Shown: positions 1 through 9,125 of the stretch, in pieces
Numbering within the stretch: the first letter of the stretch is position 1
Layout of the letters: each line of letters begins with the position of its first letter
Origin: JACVCS01 sp038328575
GTDB lineage: Bacteria > Planctomycetota > Phycisphaerae > Phycisphaerales > UBA1924
Assembly (NCBI GenBank): GCA_038328575.1
Contig: JBBQMD010000001.1
Span: forward strand, 248,001-312,000
Reading direction: 5' to 3'
DNA length: 64,000 bases
The notes under the pieces: model-generated
The model's input: the letters and a program-made list of their open reading frames with translations, nothing else
What the model was told of the DNA's origin: nothing
Databases searched by the model: none
Translations under genes and position numbers: made by a program

Positions 1-472
1 GGTTCGCGCACGCGCTCAGGAAGAATCCAAGCGCGATGTAGATCTGGCGCGCTGTCCACGCTTCCATGCTGCCGCCGCCGAGAGTTCCGGGGCTTTTGAT
101 CGCGCCAACCATCATCCCGCGATAGCCAGCCATGGTGCTGACGGGCACGTTGCGGATCCTTGAAGCCTCTTCCAGATATGCGTCCACGTCCGCCGGGGTC
201 ACTTCCAGCTTGTGGCAGAACACGATCAAATGCGACGCGTCAGTGATCTGGGATTGGTTCCAGCTCACCACGCGCAACTTTGCACGGATCTCAGGATTGT
301 TCACCACCACGAAGCGCCAAGGCTGCAAGCCGTAGCTGGACGGGGAGAGCACCGCCGCGTGCTCAAGCGCCGACCACAGCCCGGAAGCGATCTTCCGCGT
401 TGGGTCAAACGCCTTGGTGGCATACCGCCAGTTGAGGTTTTCGATGAGTTGCGACGGCTCGATAGGTTTCAT
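1..472 (-). CDS. Nitroreductase family protein (3' end outside window)
   Basis: An open frame runs leftward from ATG at 472 and is cut by the window edge after about 157 codons. The N-terminus has the pattern of NfsB-like FMN oxidoreductases: a RYATKAFDP block near residues 17-25, then SPSSYGLQPWRFVVV near residues 47-61, which in the family contacts FMN. These enzymes reduce nitro compounds or quinones with NAD(P)H. GGAG lies about 14 nt upstream of the start, an unusually wide spacing. No regulator gene is visible in the 292-nt gap that separates it from the divergent protease gene. The family call is firm; the substrate is unknown. Confidence 0.85.
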   Translation of the reverse strand, partial: MKPIEPSQLIENLNWRYATKAFDPTRKIASGLWSALEHAAVLSPSSYGLQPWRFVVVNNPEIRAKLRVVSWNQSQITDASHLIVFCHKLEVTPADVDAYLEEASRIRNVPVSTMAGYRGMMVGAIKSPGTLGGGSMEAWTARQIYIALGFFLSACAN

Positions 473-764
473 AAACGACAAATCTCCGAAAAAATGAGAG
501 CCAAAGCGTACGGGACCAACCGCCCGTTCGCGATTGACCGGCCGTGAGCGACGGTTTCGATGCACCGGTGAGCGGGCGGATTCGCGAGTTCCGCGGAACA
601 TACACTCAAATCGGTCGGTAAAAGTACTACCTTACCATGTTCGTCCGCCCCGCGCAGGTGCCGTTTTCGTCCGAGATTCACACTGCAAACGGAACCCAGC
701 CGCCCCGTGATGCGAAGCGCCGTGGAATCCTTGTTCTCAACCCGCTTTTCGGGATACTTCATCC
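473..764. other. Divergent intergenic region with a small inverted repeat
   Basis: No convincing gene lies here. Between the two divergent genes there is an imperfect palindrome at 617-636, GGTAA and TTACC arms separated by 10 nt, followed by a short untranslated stretch. It could be a transcription-factor site for the nitroreductase, but only the symmetry supports this. The last bases before the + strand gene read GATACT followed by 6 nt and ATG, resembling the start-proximal -10 elements found elsewhere in the window. Confidence 0.4.
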
Positions 765-3700
765 ATGATTCAGTTCCGCCACGCATTGGGCGTCTCGCTC
801 GCCATCACGCTGTCCCTCGTTTCTGTCGTTCGCGCCCAGCCCGCGGGCACCCTGCGCTCGCAGGGCGTGTGGACTTTGCTGCCCGAGATGCCGCCGGAGG
901 TCATCGCGGCTCCGGCGCTCGCGCGCCCCAAATACTCTGCCGCGCTCAAGATCAACCTCAATCACCTTGAGCGCTCCCTGCGTTCCGTGCCGATGGAAGA
1001 CAGCCCGGGCGCAGCAACCCCCGCGATCGTCTCGCTGCCCAACCCCGATGGCGGCTTTGATCGCTACGCCATCGTCCGCACCCAGATGCTCGCGCCCGAG
1101 CTTGCCGCGGCGGTCCCGAGCTTCCGCACGTTCTCCGGGCGTCGCGTCGATAACGCCCGTATCAGCGTCCACATGGACATCACCGACCTGGGCATTCGTG
1201 CCCAGTTCAAAGGCCCCGACGGCTTCTGGGCGTTCATCGACCCGGTGAGCAAGGGCGACACGTCGCACTACGTCGCCTATTACGCCAAAGACGTCAACGT
1301 CCTTGCCGGCGGCACCTGTCTGACCCACGGCGAAGCCGAGGAAAGCACCGAAGAAATCGTCTCGCCCGCCGCCTCTGGCGCCCAGCTTCGCACCTTCCGC
1401 ATGGTCGTCGCGACCACCGGCGAGTTCACGCAGTTCTATGGCGGCACCCCCAGCAGCGGTATGAGCGCCGTCACCACCGCCGTCAACCGCCTCAACCAGA
1501 TCTTCGAACCCTCCTTCTCCATCCGCTTTCAACTCATCGCCAACAACCTCTCGTTCATCTACACAAACCCAAACGCGGATCCGTATGACGACACCGACAT
1601 CGTCGGGATGCTCTCAGAGAACTCAAACGCCCTTGCCGGAATCGCCAGCAGCTTTGATATCGGTCACGTCTTTGGCACCAACGGCGGCGGCGTCGCCAAT
1701 CTCGGCGTCGTCTGCACCGGCAACAAGGCTCGCGGCGTCTCCTCCAACTTTGGCCCGGTCTTCGGCGGCATCAACGCGCCCGCAGAGGCCCTGACCTTCG
1801 CCCACGAAGTCGGCCACCAGTTCAACATGCCCCATACCTGGAACGGCCTGAACAGCAACTGCTCCGTCTCGCAATGGGGCACCACCACCGCCGCTGAGCC
1901 CGGCGCCGGCTGCTCGATCATGAGCTACGGCGGCCTTTGCGGCCCCAGCCAAAGCTATAACGACGAAACCGACCGCCTCCCGTTCTTCCACGCCGCCAGC
2001 GCCGCCCGCATCAACCGCTTCGTCGAAGCGACCGCAACCTGCCACGTCCCCACCGACACCAACAACGTCATCCCGGTGATCACGCCACTGACCAATCGCG
2101 TCATTCCCGCCGGCACCCCGCTCCAGTTCGTCGCTGTCGCTGTTGACCCCGATTCGACCGACCTGACCTACCAGTGGGAGCAGCTCGACGTCGGCCCTCA
2201 GGTCTCGCTCGAGGTCGGTGACAACGGCTCATCGCCGCTGTTCCGCTCGTTCGGCCCGTCGGCCTCGCCGGTGCGCACGATCCCGCGTCTCACCGACCTG
2301 ATTGCTGGCACCGTCGGCGTCGCCGACTCGCCCCCCACCACCTCACGCCTCATCCGCATGCGCTGCACCGTCTACGACAACCGCCTCGGCGGCGGCGCTC
2401 AACAGGACACCACCGTCAAGCTTCAGGTCTACGCCGGCGCAGGCCCATTTGAGGTCACGTTCCCCCGCCTGACCACCGACCGCATGGCTGGCAACTCGAT
2501 CGTCCGCTGGGACAATGCTGGCACCAACGCCCCACCGGTCAGCACGCCGAACGTCCGCATCCTCCTCTCGCTTGACGGCGGCGCAAACTTTGACACTGTC
2601 CTGGCCGCCTCCGTGCCCAACACCGGCTCCGCCCTCGTCACGGTCCCAAGCGTCAGCACGACCACCGCCCGCATCAAGATCGAAGCCATCGACAACTACT
2701 TCTTCGCCATCACCAAGACCAACTTCCGCATCGAACCCGGCAACAACGCCGCCGCGTTTGATCGCGGCGCACCCGCAATCACGATCCTCGACAACGCTGG
2801 CAACGGCAACAACAACGGTCAGGCCGACCCCGGCGAGTCGTCGGTTCTGCTCTTCCTTCCCATCCGCAATCTCACCACCCAGTTCGCCACCGCCGTCAGC
2901 GGCCAGTTGTCATCCTTGACCTCCACCGTCGACATCCAGCCCGGCGGCGACTTTGTGCCCTACGGCAATGTCAACGCCCTCGCCACCGCGACCAACCTCG
3001 GTCCGTTCAACATCAGCGTTTCCTCGCTCCACCCCTGTGGCGAGCCCATCCACCTTCGCATGTCCGTCGGCTCGCTCATGACCCCCGACCGCAGCATCAT
3101 CGACTTCACCATTCCCACCGGCACCGCGCCGACCCTCGGCGCCCCGCTCACGTTCCCTTCCTCCGGCACTGAGATCGCAATCCCCGACGCCGACACCAAC
3201 GGCATCTCTGTGCCCATCGTCGTCACCACCAGCGGCCTCGTCGGCGATATCCGTGTCATCATCGGTGGAGAAAACTGCGCTGGCAACAGCAACGCCCTCA
3301 GCAACACTGTTGGCCTGAATCACGACCGCATCGGCCACCTCCGCATGTCCCTCGTCTCCCCCATAGGTACCGAAGTCCTGCTCATGCACTGCCCCGGCGG
3401 CCTCACCGGAATCCCCCCCGCGGGTAACAACGCCGTCGTCATTTATGGCGGCCTCTGGAGCAACTCCAGCAACAACCTCTGCAACCTCACGTTCGCCGAC
3501 ACCGCATTAAACCCATCGATCCAGGACATCCTCCTTCTGCCACTGGGCAACGGCGACACCGGCCCGTTCACCGGCACCTTCAACCCGCTGGGTGAACTCA
3601 GTACGTTCCGCGCCGAGCCCATGCAGGGCATCTGGCAACTCCGCGTCGCCGATGTTCGCCCCGTGGGTATCGGAAGCATTCGTAACGTCTCGCTCCAGAT

Positions 3701-4004
3701 CCGCTCGCTCTCTCTGCCGGTCTGCCAGCCCTCGGGAACGCCCCCGCCGCTGCTCTGCCCCGCCGACATCGCCGACGACCAGGGCAACCCGCTCCCCGGC
3801 GCGCCCAACGTCCCCAACAACGGCGTCACCGAAGCCGACTACAACGCCTTCTTCTTCGGATTCTTCGACGGCCTCGCCTACTGCGACATCGCCGACGACC
3901 AAGGCAACCCCGTCCCCCCCGGCGCCCCCGGCGTGCCCAACAACGGCGTCACCGAAGGCGATTACAACTGCTTCTTCCGCTTCTTCTTCACCGCCTGCAA
4001 CTAA
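765..4004 (+). CDS. Secreted reprolysin-like zinc metalloprotease with P-domain and duplicated C-terminal module
   Basis: The protein has 1079 residues. Residues 1-25 form a signal peptide (hydrophobic core, cleavage near VRAQ). The zinc site HEVGHQFNMPH begins at residue 347 and has the HExxHxxxxxH spacing of metzincins; SIMSY about 35 residues later fits the Met-turn. Residues 430-720 look like Ig/fibronectin-type folds, and roughly 795-985 match a proprotein-convertase P-domain (DRIGHLRMSLVSPIGTEV and GIWQLRVAD blocks). The last 80 residues are two near-identical modules starting DIADDQGNP and ending NNGVTEADYN, reminiscent of planctomycete dockerin-like or calcium-binding tails. It is probably exported and degrades extracellular protein. 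It is a single-gene unit with no SD; GATACT precedes ATG by 6 nt. Neighbours give no substrate clue. Confidence 0.85.
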   Translation: MIQFRHALGVSLAITLSLVSVVRAQPAGTLRSQGVWTLLPEMPPEVIAAPALARPKYSAALKINLNHLERSLRSVPMEDSPGAATPAIVSLPNPDGGFDRYAIVRTQMLAPELAAAVPSFRTFSGRRVDNARISVHMDITDLGIRAQFKGPDGFWAFIDPVSKGDTSHYVAYYAKDVNVLAGGTCLTHGEAEESTEEIVSPAASGAQLRTFRMVVATTGEFTQFYGGTPSSGMSAVTTAVNRLNQIFEPSFSIRFQLIANNLSFIYTNPNADPYDDTDIVGMLSENSNALAGIASSFDIGHVFGTNGGGVANLGVVCTGNKARGVSSNFGPVFGGINAPAEALTFAHEVGHQFNMPHTWNGLNSNCSVSQWGTTTAAEPGAGCSIMSYGGLCGPSQSYNDETDRLPFFHAASAARINRFVEATATCHVPTDTNNVIPVITPLTNRVIPAGTPLQFVAVAVDPDSTDLTYQWEQLDVGPQVSLEVGDNGSSPLFRSFGPSASPVRTIPRLTDLIAGTVGVADSPPTTSRLIRMRCTVYDNRLGGGAQQDTTVKLQVYAGAGPFEVTFPRLTTDRMAGNSIVRWDNAGTNAPPVSTPNVRILLSLDGGANFDTVLAASVPNTGSALVTVPSVSTTTARIKIEAIDNYFFAITKTNFRIEPGNNAAAFDRGAPAITILDNAGNGNNNGQADPGESSVLLFLPIRNLTTQFATAVSGQLSSLTSTVDIQPGGDFVPYGNVNALATATNLGPFNISVSSLHPCGEPIHLRMSVGSLMTPDRSIIDFTIPTGTAPTLGAPLTFPSSGTEIAIPDADTNGISVPIVVTTSGLVGDIRVIIGGENCAGNSNALSNTVGLNHDRIGHLRMSLVSPIGTEVLLMHCPGGLTGIPPAGNNAVVIYGGLWSNSSNNLCNLTFADTALNPSIQDILLLPLGNGDTGPFTGTFNPLGELSTFRAEPMQGIWQLRVADVRPVGIGSIRNVSLQIRSLSLPVCQPSGTPPPLLCPADIADDQGNPLPGAPNVPNNGVTEADYNAFFFGFFDGLAYCDIADDQGNPVPPGAPGVPNNGVTEGDYNCFFRFFFTACN

Positions 4005-4157
4005 ACCCCCGCCTCCTCCGCGCCGCCCCGGCGCAAGCTTTTATCTCGCGCTGCCGCACGCAGTTCGTCGCACACGCCGACCCGATTCCGCCCCACGCCT
4101 CCCCCCGGGTTTCCCCCGCGCCGTCGTCGCGTGCGCCGATCGCCTTCAATACCCCCT

Positions 4158-5417
4158 ATGCACAGGCTCTCGTCGCACATCTTTGAGCACACTCCCGAGA
4201 CCCTGGGAGCATGGTGTGCCCAGCGCTCCATGCCCGCCTTCCGCGCCAAGCAGATCCTCGAATGGGTCTACCAAAAGGGCGTCACCGACCCAGCGAAGAT
4301 GACCAACCTCTCCGCCCGCGACCGCCAAACGCTCGCTCAGGAGATGACCTTTCTCTCCGGCGACATCGTCGCCCACGCCCGCGCCACCGACGGCGTGCAA
4401 AAGCTCCTCATCCAATGGTGGGACTCGGACCATCCCGCAACCGGCACCCCTTCGCCGACGTCCACGCTCGCGTCCGATCTCAATGCTTCCAGCGCGAGCA
4501 ACGCTCCGACAGCCCCGCCGCTGAACGAAGACGACGCTTTCTCGCTCCCGCTTGCGCAGTTCGACGGCGCGGGCGCGGGGCTCACGCTCCCGCGCAACAC
4601 GTCGCTGGACAGCTCGCGCCAGACCGAGTGCGTCATGATCCCTGTCGAATCCGACGAGCAGAGCCGACGCACCGCGTGCATCAGTTCGCAGGTCGGCTGC
4701 CCCGTCGGTTGCAAGTTCTGCGCCTCGGGCCTCGGCGGGCTGGAAGGCAATCTTTCCGCCGGTCGCATCGTCGAGCAGGTCTACCGCCTGGGCCAGCTCC
4801 CGGGCGTCGAACGAATCAGCAACGTCGTCTTCATGGGCATGGGCGAGCCACTTAGCAACTTCGCCCCCGTCACCAGCGCCATCCGCACCATCTGCTCGCT
4901 GTGGGCATTGGGGATCAGCGCCCGCAAGGTCACGATCTCCACCGTCGGCCTCCCCAAAGCAATCGATCGTCTTGCGCAAGAGCTGGACCTTCCCGTCACG
5001 CTCGCGCTCTCACTGCACGCGCCGACCGACGAGATCCGCCGCACGCTCATCCCCTGGGCGGAGTACACGACGATCGACGAGTTGCTCGGCGCGTGCCAGC
5101 GCTGGTTCCGCAAGACCGGGCGCGAGATCACGCTCGAGTACACGCTCCTGCGCGACATCAACGACCGGCGCGAACACGCCGAGGAGCTCGCCCGCCTCGC
5201 CAAAACCCTGCGCGCCAATATCAACCTCATCCGCTACAACGAAGTCCAGGGCATGCCCTTCAACCGCCCCCGCACCGACGACGTCGTCCGCTTCCAACGC
5301 GTCCTCCAAGAGCGCGGCGTAAACACCCACATCCGCGCCTCACGCGGACGCGATATCGCCGCCGCCTGCGGCCAACTCCGACACGAATCCGGCCCCAAAG
5401 CCAGCGCCGCCACCTGA
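4158..5417 (+). CDS. rlmN: 23S rRNA (adenine-C2)-methyltransferase RlmN
   Basis: This is a radical-SAM enzyme that methylates A2503 of 23S rRNA and A37 of some tRNAs. The start at 4158 (MHRLSSHIFEHTPETL) is preferred because upstream codons look non-coding. The CxxxCxxC cluster motif is CPVGCKFC with cysteines at residues 181, 185 and 188. The second catalytic cysteine, equivalent to E. coli Cys355, is Cys404 in RGRDIAAACGQL. VVFMGMGEPL and LALSLHAP are also diagnostic. At 419 aa it is longer than usual because about 67 residues of low-complexity Ser/Thr/Pro/Ala-rich sequence (bases 4422-4622) sit between the N-terminal domain and the radical-SAM barrel. Confidence 0.96.
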   Translation: MHRLSSHIFEHTPETLGAWCAQRSMPAFRAKQILEWVYQKGVTDPAKMTNLSARDRQTLAQEMTFLSGDIVAHARATDGVQKLLIQWWDSDHPATGTPSPTSTLASDLNASSASNAPTAPPLNEDDAFSLPLAQFDGAGAGLTLPRNTSLDSSRQTECVMIPVESDEQSRRTACISSQVGCPVGCKFCASGLGGLEGNLSAGRIVEQVYRLGQLPGVERISNVVFMGMGEPLSNFAPVTSAIRTICSLWALGISARKVTISTVGLPKAIDRLAQELDLPVTLALSLHAPTDEIRRTLIPWAEYTTIDELLGACQRWFRKTGREITLEYTLLRDINDRREHAEELARLAKTLRANINLIRYNEVQGMPFNRPRTDDVVRFQRVLQERGVNTHIRASRGRDIAAACGQLRHESGPKASAAT

Positions 5418-5489
5418 CTCACCACGCGTCCCACCATCCCAGCGCCCCGCACCCCCGCCAAACACCTCTCGCGCATCAACCCCTCCCCC

Positions 5490-5546
5490 CGCTCAGCACT
5501 CATCCCTATCGCTCAGCACTGGCCTTCCCCCTCATCGCTCAGCACT
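5490..5546. repeat. Three copies of an 11-13 nt motif at the 3' end of panB
   Basis: The motif AGTGCTGAGCGAT, read on the minus strand, occurs at the very end of panB (5546-5534, encoding SAER plus the stop), again just downstream near 5520, and as a shortened copy near 5500. The arrangement looks like local duplication of the gene terminus. No stem-loop is formed. Confidence 0.7.
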
Positions 5547-6422
5547 CTGTTTCATCGAATACGGCGACTCCCCCACCTCCCGCCGCTCCACCATCCCCAC
5601 CCACGCCCGCCCCGCCGACTCAATCATCGCGCCGATCTCCGCGATCGGCTTCACAAACGGCGGCGGCTTCTCCGTCAGCCCCAGCAAATCATTCAGCACC
5701 AGCACCTGCCCCTGGCACCCCGCCCCGGCGCCGATGCCGATGACCGGCACCCGCGCGACCTTCAGCACCGCGTCCGCCGTCGCCTGCGGCACCGCCTCCA
5801 GCAGCAACATTGGTGCCCCCGCGTCCTGCATCGCCTGCGCGTCGGCAACAATCTGCTTTGCTTCCTCCGGCGTTCGGCCCGCCGCAGAGTACCCGCCCGT
5901 CAGCATGAACCGCTGCGGCCGACTCCCGATGTGCGCACAAACCGGGATCCCCGCGCGCGTCATCCGCTCCACCAGCAACGCGAAAGACTGGTCAACCTCC
6001 AGCTTCACCACGTCCGCCAGGCCATCGGTCAAAAACCGCCCCGCGTTCCGAATCGCGTCATCAGCCCCCGCGTGATAGCTCATGAACGGCATATCGCCCA
6101 TGACCATCGGCTGCGCAACCTGATGCGCGATTGACACCCGCTCGCTCCCACGCTTGACTCCCGCCGTGAGCGCGAGCAATACGTCAAGCGGCATATCGAG
6201 CGTTCGCGAGAAGCCGAGCGTCATCTCCGCCGCCGTGTCGCCGACCAGCAGGACGTGAACGCCCGCACGCGTCAGCCAGCCCGCGATGGTCGCGTCATAA
6301 CACGTCAGGCACGCGAACGGTGTCTGTCGCTTTTTGAGGGACCCAATCGTCACCCGTGCTGGGCGGGCGCTGGCGGGGTTTGCCGGTGCGGACGACGAAC
6401 TCGATGAGTTGCTGGCGGTCAC
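5532..6422 (-). CDS. panB: 3-methyl-2-oxobutanoate hydroxymethyltransferase PanB
   Basis: PanB adds a hydroxymethyl group from methylene-tetrahydrofolate to ketoisovalerate, giving ketopantoate, the first committed step of pantothenate and CoA synthesis. Family blocks are all present: FACLTCYD, LLVGDTAAEMTLG (metal Asp), MVMGDMPFMSY (second metal Asp), VKLEVDQ, IPVCAHIGSRPQ, LLLEAVP (catalytic Glu) and PVIGIGAGAGCQGQVLVLND. The 296 residues include about 25 Ser/Ala-rich N-terminal residues beyond the usual 264 or so. The start is GTG at 6422, supported by TACGCT 6 nt upstream; there is no SD. No other pan gene is nearby. Confidence 0.95.
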   Translation of the reverse strand: MTASNSSSSSSAPANPASARPARVTIGSLKKRQTPFACLTCYDATIAGWLTRAGVHVLLVGDTAAEMTLGFSRTLDMPLDVLLALTAGVKRGSERVSIAHQVAQPMVMGDMPFMSYHAGADDAIRNAGRFLTDGLADVVKLEVDQSFALLVERMTRAGIPVCAHIGSRPQRFMLTGGYSAAGRTPEEAKQIVADAQAMQDAGAPMLLLEAVPQATADAVLKVARVPVIGIGAGAGCQGQVLVLNDLLGLTEKPPPFVKPIAEIGAMIESAGRAWVGMVERREVGESPYSMKQSAER

Positions 6423-6428
6423 GAGCCA

Positions 6429-6434
6429 AGCGTA
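6429..6434 (-). promoter_or_regulatory. Start-proximal -10 element of panB (TACGCT)
   Basis: TACGCT ends 6 nt before the GTG start and fits the TANNCT pattern shared by many genes here. A transcript from it would begin at or next to the start codon. Confidence 0.55.
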
Positions 6435-6468
6435 GTCGCACGCGATGAGCCGCTGCCCGCTCGCACGC

Positions 6469-6474
6469 TAGACT
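6469..6474 (+). promoter_or_regulatory. Start-proximal -10 element of the aldehyde dehydrogenase gene (TAGACT)
   Basis: TAGACT lies 6 nt before ATG at 6481. No SD is present, so the transcript is probably leaderless. It forms a divergent pair with the panB element. Confidence 0.55.
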
Positions 6475-6480
6475 CGCGTT

Positions 6481-7953
6481 ATGGAGCGTGTTCTCAACTT
6501 CATCGATGGCGAGTTCGTCCCGCCCGTCGGCGGGTCGTACATCCCCAACGTCGAGCCCGCCACCGGCCTGGTCGTCTCCGAAGTCGCCCAATCCACCCCC
6601 CCGGACATCGACGCCGCGGCCGTTGCCGCCCAGCGCGCCTTCCCCGCCTGGGCCGCCCGCCTCACCTCGGATCGCGCCCGCCTGATGCTCCGCCTCGCGG
6701 ACCTGATCGATCGCGATCTGGACCAACTCGCCGCCATCGAGTCGCGCGATAGCGGCAAGCCCGTCTCGCTCGCGCGCGCCGTAGACATCCCTCGCGCCGC
6801 GGCAAACCTGCGCTTCTTCGCCACCGCCCCGCTGCACACCGAATCCGCCATGCACGAGACCGACGCGGGCGCGACCCCCGGCGCGGCGCACGCGATCAAC
6901 TACACCCTCCGCCGCCCGCGTGGGGTCGCCGGGCTCATCTCCCCCTGGAACCTTCCGCTGTACCTGCTCACCTGGAAAATCGCCCCGGCCCTGGCCACCG
7001 GCAATACCTGCGTCTGCAAGCCCAGCGAGCTCACCCCCACCACCGCCGACATGCTCGCTCGCCTCAGCGTCGAAGCCGGCTTCCCCGCTGGCGTAGTCAA
7101 CATCGTCCACGGCGGGGGCGAAGGCGCCGGCGGCGCAATCGTCAAACACCCCGCCATCCCCACCATCAGCTTCACCGGTTCCACCGCGGTCGGGCGCTGG
7201 ATCGCCCGCGAAGCCGGCGACCGCCTCAAGCGCGTATCGCTCGAACTGGGCGGCAAGAACCCGATGATCATCTTCGCCGACGCGGATATCGATGACGCAG
7301 TGACCACGCTGGCGCGAGCCGCGTTCACAAACCAGGGCCAGGTCTGCCTGTGCGCATCGCGCATCCTTGTGCATCGCTCGATCTTTGATCGCGTGCGCGA
7401 CGCGATCGTCGCGCACGCGAGCTCCCTCCGCCCTGACGACCCGGCCAACCCCGCGACAACTTTCGGCGCGCTCAGCAGCGCCGCCCACCTCGCCAAAGTT
7501 CGCGGCATCGTCGATCGCGCCGTCGCGCAGGGGGCCCAGATCCTGTGCGGCGGAAACTCGCCAAGCCCCGGGGATCTCCCAGCCCGGTGTGTCGATGGGG
7601 TCTTCTATAACCCCACCGTGGTGACCAGTCTTTCGAAAGATTGCGAGCTAGATCAAGAGGAAGTCTTCGGCCCGGTCATCACCCTGCGCGCCTTTGACAC
7701 CGAGGACGAAGCGATCGCGCTGGCCAACTCCACGAAATACGGGCTCGCGACCACGATTTTCACCCGCGATATCACCCGCGCCCACTTCGTCGCCGGCGCC
7801 ATCGACAGCGGCATCGTCTGGATCAACTGTTGGATGCTCCGCGACTTGCGCACGCCCTTTGGCGGCTCGCGCCAGTCGGGCGTTGGGCGTGAGGGCGGGA
7901 CCGAAGCGCTGAAGTTCTTCACCGAGCCGCGAAACGTGTGCGTGCGGGTTTGA
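6481..7953 (+). CDS. nbaE: 2-aminomuconate 6-semialdehyde dehydrogenase
   Basis: This is a 490-residue NAD-dependent aldehyde dehydrogenase with the general base in LELGGKNPMI (Glu255) and the nucleophile in NQGQVCLCASRI (Cys289). Sequence features such as SPWNLPLYLLTWKIAPALATGN and a QSGVGREGG C-terminal motif match the hydroxymuconic/aminomuconic semialdehyde dehydrogenase subfamily. Its place beside aminomuconate deaminase and the kynurenine genes makes aminomuconate semialdehyde the likely substrate. It is followed 27 nt later by the deaminase gene, so the two form an operon. Confidence 0.88.
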   Translation: MERVLNFIDGEFVPPVGGSYIPNVEPATGLVVSEVAQSTPPDIDAAAVAAQRAFPAWAARLTSDRARLMLRLADLIDRDLDQLAAIESRDSGKPVSLARAVDIPRAAANLRFFATAPLHTESAMHETDAGATPGAAHAINYTLRRPRGVAGLISPWNLPLYLLTWKIAPALATGNTCVCKPSELTPTTADMLARLSVEAGFPAGVVNIVHGGGEGAGGAIVKHPAIPTISFTGSTAVGRWIAREAGDRLKRVSLELGGKNPMIIFADADIDDAVTTLARAAFTNQGQVCLCASRILVHRSIFDRVRDAIVAHASSLRPDDPANPATTFGALSSAAHLAKVRGIVDRAVAQGAQILCGGNSPSPGDLPARCVDGVFYNPTVVTSLSKDCELDQEEVFGPVITLRAFDTEDEAIALANSTKYGLATTIFTRDITRAHFVAGAIDSGIVWINCWMLRDLRTPFGGSRQSGVGREGGTEALKFFTEPRNVCVRV

Positions 7954-7980
7954 AGGTTCTAGAAGATTGAGGAGAGCCAG

Positions 7981-8442
7981 ATGAGCCGAGGCATAGACGA
8001 TCTGAGTGATCCGCGTGCGGTATGCCTGCTGCCGCCGGTCGCCGTGGGAAACTACTCGTTCGCCCGGCGTGCCGGCGGGCTGCTGTTCTTGGCCGGGATC
8101 GGCCCGCGCCGAGCCGACACCAGCGCGATCCCGGGCGTGCGGGTGGATGGCGCAGGCAACGTGCTGGATTACGACATCGAGTTCCAGGTTCGCCAGTGCT
8201 TCGCCAACGTCCGCACCACGCTCGAATCCCACGGCTCAGATTGGTCGCGGATCGTTGACGTAGCGGTGTACATGACCGACCTGCGGCGCGACTTTGCGCG
8301 GTTTAACGCGCTGTGGGCAGAGTACTTTCCGGTGGCTGAGCAGCGCCCGTGCCGCACGACGGCGGAGGTGGCGCGTTTGCCGCAGGCGGGCGACTCGCCG
8401 ATCAACTTTGAGGTCAAGGTTGTCGCGACACTCGTGGCGTGA
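7981..8442 (+). CDS. nbaF: 2-aminomuconate deaminase (RidA/YjgF fold)
   Basis: The 153-residue protein converts 2-aminomuconate to 4-oxalocrotonate with release of ammonia. It has the RidA-fold blocks GLLFLAGIGPRR, QVRQCFANVRTTLESHG, IVDVAVYMTDL and PCRTTAEVARLP, and an N-terminal PRAVCLLPPVAVGNYSFARR typical of the aminomuconate deaminase branch rather than generic RidA. GAGGAG lies about 7 nt before the ATG. It is the second gene of the operon with the semialdehyde dehydrogenase and converges with kynB 23 nt away. Confidence 0.85.
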   Translation: MSRGIDDLSDPRAVCLLPPVAVGNYSFARRAGGLLFLAGIGPRRADTSAIPGVRVDGAGNVLDYDIEFQVRQCFANVRTTLESHGSDWSRIVDVAVYMTDLRRDFARFNALWAEYFPVAEQRPCRTTAEVARLPQAGDSPINFEVKVVATLVA

Positions 8443-8465
8443 AGTCAATCTGCGCCTGGCTGTGA

Positions 8466-9125
8466 TCAGCCCAAGGGCAGCAGCACCGCCCGCACGGGGC
8501 TGGCGTCAAACTCGTGGAGCCGCAGCGGCAGCGCGATCAGCGTGTAATCGCCCGGGGCGACGGCGGCGAGGTTCAGGCCTTCGAGGATCGCGATCCTGGC
8601 GCGGAAGATCGCGCGATGCGCTTCGAGAGTCTTGCTGTCTTGCAAATCAACGCTCGGAGTGTCGACGCCGATGGTGATCACGCCGCGGGAGGCGAGGGCT
8701 TCGACGAGCTCGACACTGAGGGCGGCGAAGTCGGCGTTCCAGGTGCGGAAATCGGGGAAGGTGCCGGTGCGGAGCAGGACGCGCGGCTGGATGGGGGCGT
8801 GCAGCGCCGCACCGACGTGCGCGGGCGTGGCGCGCTGGGCACGCGGGACGCGGACATCGAGCACTGTGCAGGGACCGAGGAAGTGGGTGAGCGGGAGCAG
8901 GCCGATGCCGACGCCGCCTTCGTCGGCGCGGGAGTAGTGGTTTGTGCCGTCGGCGTGGGTGCCGAGGTGGACGGTGGAGCGGATGGTGCTGAGCGTGACC
9001 GGATCGCCTGCCTCGCGCGACATCAGCACCTCGCGCGAGAGCGGCGTATCGCCTGGCCAAACGTTCATGTCGGGGCCGATGGCGTGTGTGATGTCGATGA
9101 TCTGGTCCGGTTGCGGGGTGATCAT
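8466..9125 (-). CDS. kynB: Kynurenine formamidase KynB (cyclase family)
   Basis: KynB hydrolyses N-formylkynurenine to kynurenine and formate. The 219-residue protein shows the metal-binding block of the cyclase family, TVHLGTHADGTNHY, in place of the common HxGTHxDxPxHF, along with MNVWPGDTPLSRE near the N-terminus and VITIGVDTPSVD. Its ATG overlaps the kmo stop by four bases (ATGA), so translation is probably coupled. Upstream tryptophan 2,3-dioxygenase, which would supply the substrate, is not in the window. Confidence 0.9.
   Translation of the reverse strand: MITPQPDQIIDITHAIGPDMNVWPGDTPLSREVLMSREAGDPVTLSTIRSTVHLGTHADGTNHYSRADEGGVGIGLLPLTHFLGPCTVLDVRVPRAQRATPAHVGAALHAPIQPRVLLRTGTFPDFRTWNADFAALSVELVEALASRGVITIGVDTPSVDLQDSKTLEAHRAIFRARIAILEGLNLAAVAPGDYTLIALPLRLHEFDASPVRAVLLPLG

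Noticed and set aside
637..768. 43-codon + strand frame from ATG 637 that ends inside the protease start
   Set aside because: No SD or promoter-like box, and composition is not coding-like; probably leader sequence.
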